From NCBI GenBank assembly GCA_032358255.1, contig JAULBX010022186.1:308555-372554 (forward strand): a DNA stretch of 64,000 nucleotides, written 5' to 3'. The notes under the pieces are model-generated. The model had not been told where the DNA came from. It saw only the letters and a program-made list of their open reading frames with translations, and ran no database searches. The number at the start of each line of letters is the position of its first letter. Positions within the stretch are counted from its first letter, which is position 1. This document shows, in pieces, positions 53,523 to 62,713 of the stretch. The position numbers and the translations under genes are program-made. The stretch comes from Heterotrichella gracilis. Taxonomy: Eukaryota > Sar > Xanthophyceae > Tribonematales > Xanthonemataceae.

Positions 53523-54074
53523 ATGATAGACAACGAAGTAATATTAAACAAGGCAACTTTTAATCTGAAAGTAAAGACCTACATCTTTTTAATTGTTTTA
53601 TTTTATTTATTCGTTTCGTTCATTGGTTGGATAATTATCCCTTTTTGGTTATGTGGATTGGGACAATGGTTGAGTGATAAGTTCTTTCATACTTTAGAAT
53701 GTCAATTGACCACAAAAAATTTACGATTCTCTAAAGGTCTTATTTTTCACATCGAAAAAACAATTCCATTAGAGAATATTCAGGATCTTTCGTTTTACGG
53801 TGGCCCTATCCTCCGCGCATTTGGTTTAACGTTGATTAGAATTGAAACAGCAGGTGGCGGCGGCAAACATGATAACAATATGATGAGCATGTTAGGAATA
53901 AACGATGCTGAAAAATTTAAACTGGAGATCTTAAATCAACGCGAAAAAGTAATGAAAGAAAAATACCAGTTTACTTCTGCAACAAACGATAACAAATCAT
54001 CATCCAATAATGATGAATTACTACGCGATATTAAAAATGTGCTGGTCGAAATTAAGGAAGCCTTAAAAAAGTAA
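53523..54074 (+). CDS. Membrane PH-domain (YdbS/bPH2-like) protein
   Basis: The 183-residue protein has two adjoining membrane segments (TYIFLIVLFYLFVSFIGWIIIPFWLCGLG), then a bacterial PH-like domain (LECQLTTKNLRFSKGLIFHIEKTIPLENIQDLSFYGGPILRAFGL, typical of the bPH2 family) and a charged C-terminal helix. YdbS-like proteins are often membrane-stress related; function not shown here. It is followed by a secreted T9SS-type protein. Confidence 0.8.
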   Translation: MIDNEVILNKATFNLKVKTYIFLIVLFYLFVSFIGWIIIPFWLCGLGQWLSDKFFHTLECQLTTKNLRFSKGLIFHIEKTIPLENIQDLSFYGGPILRAFGLTLIRIETAGGGGKHDNNMMSMLGINDAEKFKLEILNQREKVMKEKYQFTSATNDNKSSSNNDELLRDIKNVLVEIKEALKK

Positions 54075-54116
54075 AAGATTTGTTTATCTTTAGACCTTAA
54101 TCCCTAAAATTTTAAT

Positions 54117-55064
54117 ATGAAAAAAAAATTACTTTCTTTTATTCTTGCTGCATTTTTACTTACAACATTGAGATCGCAGTCACAAACCTATGCTTTTTCT
54201 CAATTTAACAGTACTTATGCTGATATTAATGGGGGTACAGTTCTTACAACTTCAGGATGGGATGATTTTACGATCATCGATACACATCTTCCTTTCACTT
54301 TTAATTTTTTCGGAAACATAGAAGATAGCCTTTACATACTTAGTGGTTTTGCAGCATTTCACCAAGTTGGTGCTGGTAATTTTCCTATCGATCAGATCTA
54401 TTTTTTTGATGCAGAACTTATTGAAAGAGCAACAGGCGGTCCATCAAACATTTCATTTGTAACAAGCGGAACTACGCCAAACAGGATACATAAGATCCAA
54501 ACGAAAAATGCCGGCTACACTAATAACTCTAACGGTACCGAATCTGCTAACGTGCAACTTTGGTTATACGAAGGATCAAACGTAATTGAAATTCACAATG
54601 GAGCATCAAACGGTTCTGCTGCAACTTATAGTCCTTTAACCGGACCAACAGTAGGTATCTATAAAGATCAAATATCTTTTTTAGCTTTATCAGGTCCCGC
54701 AGCTAATCCATCGGCGTCCTCGTCTATGGCTTCGTTAAATGTTAATGGTAATCCACCATCCGGCTTGGTTTACAGGTTTGCACCGGTTGCTGTTGGTATA
54801 AAAGAACTAAACCACAATTCGGCAGGTGTAGTTTATCCAAATCCGTCTAACGGAACAATTAATTTCAGATCATCTTCTAGTATTTCAAACGGATCTATTA
54901 AAGTTTTAAATGCGCTTGGCCAATTGGTTTATGAAAACAATGCATTTAATATTAATAAGGACCAAACACAAAAATTGGATATTCAACTTGAAGCTGGAAT
55001 TTATTATTTGCAAATTTCAAATAAAGGTGAAAATTTCTCTCCGGAAAAATTGATCGTTAAATAA
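54117..55064 (+). CDS. Secreted protein with T9SS C-terminal sorting domain
   Basis: The 315-residue protein has a signal peptide (to RSQSQ), a beta-rich body with TSGWDDFTIIDTHLPFTFNFFG, and the sorting domain with VVYPNPSNGTINFRS to EKLIVK, which directs it across the outer membrane by T9SS. No enzyme motif is visible, so it is probably a surface or adhesion protein. It is followed by a strong terminator. Confidence 0.85.
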   Translation: MKKKLLSFILAAFLLTTLRSQSQTYAFSQFNSTYADINGGTVLTTSGWDDFTIIDTHLPFTFNFFGNIEDSLYILSGFAAFHQVGAGNFPIDQIYFFDAELIERATGGPSNISFVTSGTTPNRIHKIQTKNAGYTNNSNGTESANVQLWLYEGSNVIEIHNGASNGSAATYSPLTGPTVGIYKDQISFLALSGPAANPSASSSMASLNVNGNPPSGLVYRFAPVAVGIKELNHNSAGVVYPNPSNGTINFRSSSSISNGSIKVLNALGQLVYENNAFNINKDQTQKLDIQLEAGIYYLQISNKGENFSPEKLIVK

Positions 55065-55081
55065 ATTTTATTTTTCAAAAA

Positions 55082-55122
55082 AAAGATCCCCGTATACAAC
55101 TCGTACGGGGATTTTTTTTTAT
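55082..55122. terminator. Bidirectional rho-independent terminator
   Basis: A 9-base perfect stem ATCCCCGTA (55086-55094) with TACGGGGAT (55104-55112) has an A run before and a T run after, so it can stop transcripts from both the secreted-protein gene and the convergent DEAD-box gene. Confidence 0.9.
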
Positions 55123-56390
55123 CTTTTCCTGTCTTTCTGATTAAAGCGTCCTTTTGGTTTGCTGCCAAACTTTGACGGTTTTTTAACTACCGCATGTGGA
55201 TCGTAAACAGGGCCTACACCCAAACCTTCAGGTAATGGCATCTTAGTTACATCATAACCCATTAGGGCTTCTATACGTCCAAATTTTTGCTGATCGTATT
55301 GATTAATGAACGTAATAGCTACACCTGCTTTAGATGCTCTGGCTGTTCTTCCAATACGGTGAATATAATCTTCAGGATCTCCCGGAGCATCATAATTTAC
55401 AACCAAAGAAATACCATCCACATCAATACCACGCGATAAAATATCTGTTCCTATTAGGATCCTTAATTTTTTTGCTTTAAAGTCGCGCATGATCTCTTCT
55501 CTTTCAGGTTGCTCAAGATCAGAATGAAATGCTTTGATCGATCCGTCAACACTTCTTAAGGTTTTTTCCAACAGTTTTACATTCTCTTTAGTTGAAGAAA
55601 ATATAATTACCGATTGATAATCATCATTCTTTAAAATACTTTTTATCAGCGCTTCTTTTTGATTATCAAAAACCAAATACGCTTGCTGAACAATACCTGC
55701 TGCAGGTTTACTGATGGCAATATTTATTTGTTCAGGATCGTTAGAGATCTCTTTTGCCAGCAAACGCATTTTTGGTGGCATGGTAGCCGAAAATAAAATG
55801 GTCTGTCTCTTTTTAGGTAAATAACTTATAATAGCTTTAATGTCGTCAAAAAAGCCCATATCAAGCATTCTATCCGCTTCATCTAAAACCAAATGCTGTA
55901 AATGTTCAAAATTAATATCTCCGGCCTGCAATAGTGAAATTAAACGGCCGGGGGTTGCAACAACAATATCAACTCCTTCTTTTAACGCATGTTTTTGTTT
56001 TTCCCAGGTCATGCCATCGCTGCCGCCGTAAATAGACATTGAGCCAACTGAACAAAAATAACCCATGCCATCAATTTGCTGATCGATCTGAACAACTAAT
56101 TCGCGGGTTGGTGCTATAATAAGCGTATTTAAATGCCTTGTAGGAGCATGTAAAATATGGTTAATGATAGGTAAAAGGTAAGCTGCTGTCTTTCCTGTAC
56201 CTGTTTGCGCGCAGGCTATAAGATCCTTGTTATCTGTAATAACCGGTATTGCTTGTTGCTGGATGGGTGTGGGCGTTTTGTAACCCATGCTGTATAAACC
56301 TTCCAGTAAAGAACTTTCAAAATTAAAATCGTCGAATGTCAATGTATTTTTTTTATTAATTATTGCGCTAAGATACGCTTTTGAAGGCAC
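55119..56390 (-). CDS. DEAD-box RNA helicase
   Basis: The 423-residue protein has all helicase motifs: Q motif TPTPIQQQAI, P-loop AQTGTGKT, VLDEADRMLDMGFF (DEAD), SATMPP (SAT) and HRIGRTARA. The basic C-terminal tail (SKFGSKPKGRFNQKDRKR) probably binds RNA. The first 17 residues before TFDDFNF may be extra; a TTG at codon 18 is a possible later start. It remodels RNA or ribosome precursors; target unknown. Confidence 0.94.
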   Translation of the reverse strand: MPSKAYLSAIINKKNTLTFDDFNFESSLLEGLYSMGYKTPTPIQQQAIPVITDNKDLIACAQTGTGKTAAYLLPIINHILHAPTRHLNTLIIAPTRELVVQIDQQIDGMGYFCSVGSMSIYGGSDGMTWEKQKHALKEGVDIVVATPGRLISLLQAGDINFEHLQHLVLDEADRMLDMGFFDDIKAIISYLPKKRQTILFSATMPPKMRLLAKEISNDPEQINIAISKPAAGIVQQAYLVFDNQKEALIKSILKNDDYQSVIIFSSTKENVKLLEKTLRSVDGSIKAFHSDLEQPEREEIMRDFKAKKLRILIGTDILSRGIDVDGISLVVNYDAPGDPEDYIHRIGRTARASKAGVAITFINQYDQQKFGRIEALMGYDVTKMPLPEGLGVGPVYDPHAVVKKPSKFGSKPKGRFNQKDRKR

Positions 56391-56564
56391 ATACAGACAT
56401 TTAAAAGCTTTATTCGGTCAAAGCACTGATCTTCCAGCCCTTCGTTGTTTTCCGTAAACATCATAATGCAATTAAGAACCAATAAAGTTCTCAGGCTTTT
56501 TCTTTCTTGTTAAATAATTCTTTTGTTATATTTATAATCAGTTAAAATTTTTGATAAGTATACT

Positions 56565-58166
56565 ATGAGGACAAAATTCGCTATCATTTCAATTGTTGCT
56601 TGTTTAATAATTGGCACTTTGGGTTATTTCTTTCATTGGGTTTGGTGGACCTTTATTTTAATTGGTCTGTTAATTTTATTAGGCATTAAAGATCTCACGC
56701 AAACAAAACATTCTCTAAAATATAATTTCCCCATTATTGGCCGCATGCGTTGGTGGGCCGAATGGATGCGACCTAAGGTGTATCAATATTTTATTGAATC
56801 AGATACAGATGGAGCGCCATTTAATCGTTTAAGCAGAAACGTGATTTACCAGCGCTCAAAAAAAGTTAATGATACCACACCTTTTGGAACCCAGCTAGAT
56901 GTTTACCAGGCAGGTTACGAATGGTTAAATCACTCCATTAGTCCTTTGCATCACGATAAAGTTAGTCACGACCCACGTGTATTAGTGGGTGGCCCAGATT
57001 GCAAACAACCCTACTCTGCCAGCATCTTTAATGTGTCTGCAATGAGTTATGGCTCATTAAGTAAGAATGCTATTATGGCCCTAAATGGTGGCGCTAAGAT
57101 CGGAAAGTTTGCGCACAACACCGGTGAAGGTGGATTAAGCCCTTACCACTTAGAACCCGGCGGTGATGTGATCTGGCAAATTGGTACCGGTTATTTTAGT
57201 TGCAGGAATTCTGACGGAACTTTTAATTACAAAGCCTTTGAAGAAAGAGCGCACCAAGCAAGTGTAAAAATGATAGAGATAAAACTATCGCAGGGTGCTA
57301 AACCTGGCCACGGTGGTATTTTACCTGCTGCGAAAGTAACTGATGAAATTGCAAAGATACGTTTGGTTGAAAAAGGAAAGGATGTTCTCTCCCCGCCCTA
57401 CCACACTGCTTTTAAAACCCCAATTGAATTATTATTGTTCATTAAACAATTGCGCGATCTAAGTGGTGGAAAACCTGTTGGTTTTAAATTATGCATTGGA
57501 CAAAAAAGTCAGTTTATTGCAATTTGTAAAGCCATGATAAAAACACAAATCATGCCTGATTTTATAACTGTAGATGGCGGTGAAGGTGGAACCGGTGCAG
57601 CACCTTTAGAGTTTAGCAACTCTGTTGGTATGCCGCTAAGAGATGCATTAGCCTTTGTTTATGATGCTTTGCATGGTTTTGGTTTAAAAAAGAATATTAA
57701 AATTATTGCTTCAGGAAAAGTACATACGGGTTTTGATCTTGTAAAGAATATTTCATTAGGCGCAGATATGTGCAATGGTGCGCGTGCGATGATGCTTTCA
57801 TTGGGTTGTATTCAAGCGTTGGAATGCAATACAAATACTTGCCCTACCGGCGTGGCAACACAGAATCCAAAACTTTATAAAGGTCTGGATGTGGATGATA
57901 AAAAAGTACGTGTAGCTAATTATCAGCATGAAACAATTAAGGCAGCTGTTGAATTAATGGCTGCTGCAGGAATTGATCATCCTGAAAAATTACACCGCTC
58001 ACATATTTACCGCAGAGTAAGTGCTAACCAAATACAAACCTATGCAGAAATGTATCCTTATTTATTGAAAGGTTCTTTATTAGAAGCGCCATATCCAAGC
58101 GGTTGGGAACTGCAGGTAATGCATAGCAACGAAGAGACCTTTGATAACGCTATTAAGTATACGTAA
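56565..58166 (+). CDS. FMN-binding glutamate-synthase-like protein (GltB2 family)
   Basis: The 533-residue protein starts with two membrane segments (FAIISIVACLIIGTLGYFFHWVWWTFILIGLLILLGI) and then has a full glutamate synthase central/FMN barrel (SAMSYGSLSKNAIMALNGGAK, NTGEGGLSPYH, VDGGEGGTGAAPLEF, GADMCNGARAMMLSLGCIQALECNTNTCPTGVAT with the Fe-S type cysteines). It is a stand-alone membrane-anchored version, not the large GltB. Its true substrate is not known. Confidence 0.88.
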   Translation: MRTKFAIISIVACLIIGTLGYFFHWVWWTFILIGLLILLGIKDLTQTKHSLKYNFPIIGRMRWWAEWMRPKVYQYFIESDTDGAPFNRLSRNVIYQRSKKVNDTTPFGTQLDVYQAGYEWLNHSISPLHHDKVSHDPRVLVGGPDCKQPYSASIFNVSAMSYGSLSKNAIMALNGGAKIGKFAHNTGEGGLSPYHLEPGGDVIWQIGTGYFSCRNSDGTFNYKAFEERAHQASVKMIEIKLSQGAKPGHGGILPAAKVTDEIAKIRLVEKGKDVLSPPYHTAFKTPIELLLFIKQLRDLSGGKPVGFKLCIGQKSQFIAICKAMIKTQIMPDFITVDGGEGGTGAAPLEFSNSVGMPLRDALAFVYDALHGFGLKKNIKIIASGKVHTGFDLVKNISLGADMCNGARAMMLSLGCIQALECNTNTCPTGVATQNPKLYKGLDVDDKKVRVANYQHETIKAAVELMAAAGIDHPEKLHRSHIYRRVSANQIQTYAEMYPYLLKGSLLEAPYPSGWELQVMHSNEETFDNAIKYT

Positions 58167-58168
58167 AA

Positions 58169-58672
58169 TTATTTCTTTCTTACAAAAGGGAATTGTTCTG
58201 AACGTTCCTTCCCTTCTATCTTACCCGATATTTCAGCGATCATAGAATCGTTAGTTATTTTATTGTAGGTGATCTTAGTTGGGAAATCGTGTGTCGGATT
58301 TTCGAAAACCATTTTATTTATAGTAGAACTTGTTAAGGTAAATTTTACTGGCTGTGCATTGTTCTGCTCTTTTACAGTGGGTATATAATATGTTGTTTTT
58401 CCGTTTTGTTCAAGACTAACGGTTTCATAGGAAACTGTATCTTTTCCAACTATCGCAAAACTAATTCCCGCCAGTGTTGAGTCATTTTTCTTTTCCCATA
58501 CTTCGGTAGAATTAACTTCAGGTGAAGTATTATGCCATGAACCAACAAGCCAGCTGGCCTTTTCAATATCTGAAATACTGTTAACAGCAGCAGTTTCGGA
58601 AGTTGGGCCTGAACAATTAAAAAAAGTACTTACAATAATAAGTGTAAATAAAAAACTTAAAATTCTTTTCAT
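58169..58672 (-). CDS. DUF6265 lipoprotein
   Basis: The 167-residue protein has a lipoprotein signal (MKRILSFLFTLIIVSTFFNCS, lipobox FFNC-like) and a single domain of the DUF6265 type: SWLVGSWHNTSPEVNSTEVWEKKNDSTLAGISF and MVFENPTHDFPTKITY. It is found widely in Bacteroidota; function unknown. Its stop is two bases from the convergent GltB2 stop, and it starts two bases before the M43 protease stop. Confidence 0.8.
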   Translation of the reverse strand: MKRILSFLFTLIIVSTFFNCSGPTSETAAVNSISDIEKASWLVGSWHNTSPEVNSTEVWEKKNDSTLAGISFAIVGKDTVSYETVSLEQNGKTTYYIPTVKEQNNAQPVKFTLTSSTINKMVFENPTHDFPTKITYNKITNDSMIAEISGKIEGKERSEQFPFVRKK

Positions 58673-58674
58673 AT

Positions 58675-60705
58675 TTACTCTTTAATTATTTTAAGCATTT
58701 TGCTTCCTTCTGATGAACTTAATTTTACAAAGTAAATACCTTGAGGGTAATTTTGGATGTTAAATGATAAATGTTGATCGAGATCCTCATTCATTAAAAT
58801 TTGTCCTAGTGAATTTAATAATTGAACTTTTACATTTTTATCATGTACTGATCCTAATTTAAAATTCAACATGCCTGTAGTAGGGTTTGGAAATACTTCC
58901 ACCCCATTTAATACGGAATTATTTTCTTTAACGATCACTATACCACTAACGTTAATATCATCTATAAAGATGTTATTGCCCGGACCCGACGCGAAAGGTG
59001 TAAACTCTATTTTAAACGCTACCATTGGATTGCCAACGTAACTTCCAAGATTTAAAACTTCAGTAACCCATTCTGACGGTTGTGGATTTAAGTAGGCTAA
59101 TGTTACAAAAGTGCCAGTAGTACTTAACTGTGCTCCACTTTTAGCATATATTTGAGTCCATGTGCTGCCGCAATTAACAGAAGCAAACACTTTAAGATCA
59201 TCATTGTTGCTCGCGTTTTTTTGTGCATAAGCATATTTAAAAGAAAATTGCGGTACGTTAAGAATGTTTTGGAGATTATAATTAGGGCTGTAAATGCTAA
59301 CCGGACCATTTGGATTATCGAAAAAATTATTTACCCAGGCGCAACTTGTTCCAGTAGCTGCCGTAACCGTGTTGGTAATAAAGCCTCCGCCGTATTGCGG
59401 TATAGTGGCTATCCAGTTACTATCCGGAAAAACGGTCTCGAAGCCCTGTGTAATATTTAATGTTCCGCTATTTGGACCCGCTAAAACTACAAGTACTTGT
59501 TTGGTGATAGAGTCTACACCAAAAGCGTTGCTCACTTTTAATTTTACTGAAGCAATACCTGATGCGGTGAAAGTTAATGTTCCATTTTGAGCAGTTGATG
59601 TGTTTGCTGCCGAAGGGCTGCTCCATAACCAATTTGTAACTGTAGAATTGTAACTATAATCGGTAAAACTAAAATTATTACCAACACAGGTAACAGGGCT
59701 ATTAATAAATTCTGCTTTTGGCGCGCAATTAGAGTTTGGATTTATAACGCCAGTTGCTATTAGATTGGCATTAGTTGAAAGATTACCTCTGCCCGCAATA
59801 CCACCGATTATACAATTATGCATCCTGGTTTTTTGACCGATCGTGAACATTCTTGAGCAATAAGCGTATTCCATATAATTTTGTACATTCTCAACAACAC
59901 CCGAAGTACAAACAGCTGAGTTTAAACTGCAGTTTGTGTGTCCTTTCGTAACCGGTGTATCGCTAACCCCGTCATCGCCACAGGCAACATTAGGATTATT
60001 GGTGCTACCCCAAACATGTTGTAGATTAAACCAGTGGCCAGTCTCATGTGTTAGTGTTCTGGAAGTAAAAGCATTAGACGTGCCAATACTTCCAACATAA
60101 TTATGCAAAACAACAATAGCGTCTGAATTTGCACTCGCAGTTCCCGGTAAATAGGTATAACCGGCAGCACCACTTTGCATGGTCTTAACAACATAAATGT
60201 TTAAATATTTTGTACGGTCCCAGGTATATAAATAAAAACCACCACTTGGCACCCAGTTGGTGTTTGGCGTGTAATGACGTGTGATACCATTGGTACAAAC
60301 ACCATTCTCATCAAGGGTTGCTAATTTAAATTCAATCTGGCAATCGGCTGCTAAAGGTTTATATTGCGCTATGATGCTTGTTGTATCTGCATTTTTCTTA
60401 CTAAAATCGCGGTTTAAAATAACCATCGCATCATTGATCTGCGCGTCACTGATGTTCTCTGAACCACCTAAATGTAAAATATGGAACACAACAGGGATGG
60501 TATATGTAGTTGCAGTAGTTTTTAATTGCGAGCTATTATTTGCTTGATTATTAGCTTCCTGTATTAACTTATCAAAGCGCTGTTTAGCTGTTGGATCTTC
60601 TTTGAACAAATATTCGTTCGCTTCAAGAAAACCACATTTTAATCCTTCTTGTGCACTTACAATTCCGGCAAATGATAAAAAGCTGTATAGTAAAATTTTT
60701 TTCAT
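58675..60705 (-). CDS. Secreted M43 (pappalysin-like) metalloprotease with T9SS sorting domain (second copy)
   Basis: A 676-residue protein with a signal peptide (to VSAQ), HETGHWFNLQH (HExxHxxxxxH), GDDGVSDTP, a PKD-like Ig domain and the C-terminal sorting domain (VEVFPNPTTGMLNFKL to KMLKIIKE). It closely matches the protein at 23975-26095 (shared IPVVFHVLHLGGSENISDA and NLSTNANLIATGV-type segments), so the two are duplicates within the genome. Export through T9SS. Confidence 0.92.
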   Translation of the reverse strand: MKKILLYSFLSFAGIVSAQEGLKCGFLEANEYLFKEDPTAKQRFDKLIQEANNQANNSSQLKTTATTYTIPVVFHILHLGGSENISDAQINDAMVILNRDFSKKNADTTSIIAQYKPLAADCQIEFKLATLDENGVCTNGITRHYTPNTNWVPSGGFYLYTWDRTKYLNIYVVKTMQSGAAGYTYLPGTASANSDAIVVLHNYVGSIGTSNAFTSRTLTHETGHWFNLQHVWGSTNNPNVACGDDGVSDTPVTKGHTNCSLNSAVCTSGVVENVQNYMEYAYCSRMFTIGQKTRMHNCIIGGIAGRGNLSTNANLIATGVINPNSNCAPKAEFINSPVTCVGNNFSFTDYSYNSTVTNWLWSSPSAANTSTAQNGTLTFTASGIASVKLKVSNAFGVDSITKQVLVVLAGPNSGTLNITQGFETVFPDSNWIATIPQYGGGFITNTVTAATGTSCAWVNNFFDNPNGPVSIYSPNYNLQNILNVPQFSFKYAYAQKNASNNDDLKVFASVNCGSTWTQIYAKSGAQLSTTGTFVTLAYLNPQPSEWVTEVLNLGSYVGNPMVAFKIEFTPFASGPGNNIFIDDINVSGIVIVKENNSVLNGVEVFPNPTTGMLNFKLGSVHDKNVKVQLLNSLGQILMNEDLDQHLSFNIQNYPQGIYFVKLSSSEGSKMLKIIKE

Positions 60706-60773
60706 GTATTTAATAAGTTATTTAAAGGTATCAATTTTACTTTAATTATCTTTACCCATCAAATTATTGGTAC

Positions 60774-61913
60774 ATGAATAAAACCATTCAACAAATAAAT
60801 ATAGGCATATTAGGTGGTGGCCAACTGGGAAGAATGCTTATTCAAAATGCAATAAACCTCAATTTAACCATATCTGTACTCGATCCCGATAAAAATGCAC
60901 CTTGCAGACACCTTGTAAAAAAATTCTCGCATGGTAATTTAAATGATTATGAAACTGTATACGATTTCGGAAAAGATAAAGACTTGATCACTATTGAGAT
61001 AGAAAATGTAAATGTAGAAGCACTTAAAGACCTCGAAAAAGAAGGAAAAAAGGTATATCCACAACCTCACATAATTGAAATGATACAGGATAAGGGCTTG
61101 CAGAAAATGTTCTATCAGCGTAACAATATTCCAAGTCCTGACTTTTTTTTAGTAGAAGGTAAAGAGCAAATTTCCAAATACGCCGATTATTTTCCTTTCT
61201 TTCAAAAGCTGCGTAAAGGCGGCTATGATGGAAAAGGCGTTGTAAAACTGGTTAACCCACATCATATAGATAAAGCTTTTGATGCCCCTTCCGTTTTAGA
61301 ACGTTTAGTTGATTTTGATAAAGAACTTTCGGTAATTGTTGCCCGCAGCGCCAGTGGCGAAATTAAATGTTTTCCGGTTGTTGAATGTGAGTTTAATCCC
61401 GAAGCAAATTTGGTGGAGTTCTTATTTAGTCCTGCAAATATTAAAAAAAGTGTTGAAAAAGACGCGCTTAAATTAGCCGCTGATATAGCCGAAAAGCTGG
61501 GTATTGTTGGTTTGCTCGCCGTGGAGTTATTTTTGACAAAAGACGGAAAAGTATTGGTAAATGAGATAGCCCCAAGAACGCATAACTCGGGTCACCATAC
61601 TATTGAAGGAAATATTACTTCACAATTTGAACAACAATGGCGCGCGATCTTAAACCTGCCTTTAGGCGACACGTCTATTATAAAAGCCGGTGTAATGGTT
61701 AATTTGCTTGGCGATTTTGGTTACTCCGGAACCGCTATTTACCAAGGCTTAGAGGATGTTTTAAAATTTAGTGGTGTTTATGTGCATTTGTACGGTAAAG
61801 CAACTACCAAGCCTTATCGTAAAATGGGTCACGCCACTATTGTGGATGACGATATTTTAAAAGCAAAACAAAAAGCCAAATTAGTAAAGAACACGTTGAA
61901 AATTATAGCTTAA
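60774..61913 (+). CDS. purK: 5-(carboxyamino)imidazole ribonucleotide synthase PurK
   Basis: The 379-residue ATP-grasp enzyme has the GILGGGQLGRMLIQNA start, PQPHIIEMIQDKGLQKMF, the KLRKGGYDGKGV loop, and NEIAPRTHNSGHHTIEG near residue 265-280, typical of PurK. It carboxylates AIR using ATP and bicarbonate in purine synthesis. PurE is not in the window. The next gene starts three bases downstream. Confidence 0.97.
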   Translation: MNKTIQQINIGILGGGQLGRMLIQNAINLNLTISVLDPDKNAPCRHLVKKFSHGNLNDYETVYDFGKDKDLITIEIENVNVEALKDLEKEGKKVYPQPHIIEMIQDKGLQKMFYQRNNIPSPDFFLVEGKEQISKYADYFPFFQKLRKGGYDGKGVVKLVNPHHIDKAFDAPSVLERLVDFDKELSVIVARSASGEIKCFPVVECEFNPEANLVEFLFSPANIKKSVEKDALKLAADIAEKLGIVGLLAVELFLTKDGKVLVNEIAPRTHNSGHHTIEGNITSQFEQQWRAILNLPLGDTSIIKAGVMVNLLGDFGYSGTAIYQGLEDVLKFSGVYVHLYGKATTKPYRKMGHATIVDDDILKAKQKAKLVKNTLKIIA

Positions 61914-61915
61914 TT

Positions 61916-62275
61916 ATGGAAAAACGCACTTGTCCTGAATGCGGTGAAATTATTAAGGGCCGTATTGATAAGAAATTTTGCAGCGATATGTGCCGCAATG
62001 CCTTTAATAACAAGGTAAATAGCGATACAAATAATTACGTAAGAAATATTAATAATTCGTTGCGCAAGAACCGCAGGATATTAGAGGAGAGCTTACATGG
62101 TGATACTACTAAAATTGCCAAACAAAAATTGATCGATAAAGGGTTTAATTTTAATTTTTATACTAACCAGATCACCACAAAAAATAACCACACGTATATC
62201 TATTGTTACGAGTTTGGTTATTTACCACTTGAACAAAACATGGTTTTGATTGTTAAAAAGAAAGCAGAGAGTTAA
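61916..62275 (+). CDS. Small zinc-ribbon protein, unknown function
   Basis: The 119-residue protein has an N-terminal four-cysteine zinc ribbon (CPECGEIIKGRIDKKFCSDMC) followed by a helical region and a basic, beta-rich end (YIYCYEFGYLPLEQN). It resembles the DUF2116-type zinc-ribbon proteins. It lies two bases after purK, so translation is likely linked; no known role. Confidence 0.75.
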   Translation: MEKRTCPECGEIIKGRIDKKFCSDMCRNAFNNKVNSDTNNYVRNINNSLRKNRRILEESLHGDTTKIAKQKLIDKGFNFNFYTNQITTKNNHTYIYCYEFGYLPLEQNMVLIVKKKAES

Positions 62276-62296
62276 TGCTGCTTAATTTTTGATGAA

Positions 62297-62710
62297 ATGA
62301 AACTGATCTTATTGATCTTTATAAATCTTATTTTTTTCGATTTTACAGCTCAAACCGGTATTAAAGATGTTACCTGGGTATTGACCAAAATTGAAGATAA
62401 AGCTGAAAAGACAACCATTACGTTACACCACGATCATTCAATAATACATTTTAACGACAGTACCTACTCAGGTTATGGCTGCAATGCCTTTTCAGGCAAA
62501 TACAAGATCAGCGGCAACAAGGTAAATTTTTTAGGGGGTATGGAAGTAAGTGATAATTTATGCACCGAACCCGAAGATACTAAAGTCGAAGATTATGTCA
62601 TGAAAGACTTTACGCAAATGGAATTTAAACAAATTGGAGAATCACTTATTTTAAGTAAAGGTGGTACTGTATTTTTCACCTATCGTAAAAAGATAGAAAA
62701 GGGGAAGTAA
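62297..62710 (+). CDS. META domain secreted protein
   Basis: The 137-residue protein has a signal peptide (to FTAQ) and a META domain: VTWVLTKIEDKAEKTTITL, STYSGYGCNAFSGKYKISGN and LCTEPEDTKVEDYV. META-type domains are found in heat-shock protein HslJ and lipoproteins; this one is a stand-alone periplasmic protein. Function unknown. It ends three bases from the convergent nucleoid-associated gene. Confidence 0.85.
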   Translation: MKLILLIFINLIFFDFTAQTGIKDVTWVLTKIEDKAEKTTITLHHDHSIIHFNDSTYSGYGCNAFSGKYKISGNKVNFLGGMEVSDNLCTEPEDTKVEDYVMKDFTQMEFKQIGESLILSKGGTVFFTYRKKIEKGK

Positions 62711-62713
62711 GGC

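Noticed and set aside
53321-53551. Minus-strand frame of 76 codons between the LytTR and PH-domain genes
   Set aside because: It overlaps the start of the PH-domain gene on the other strand, has low-complexity residues and no family likeness.
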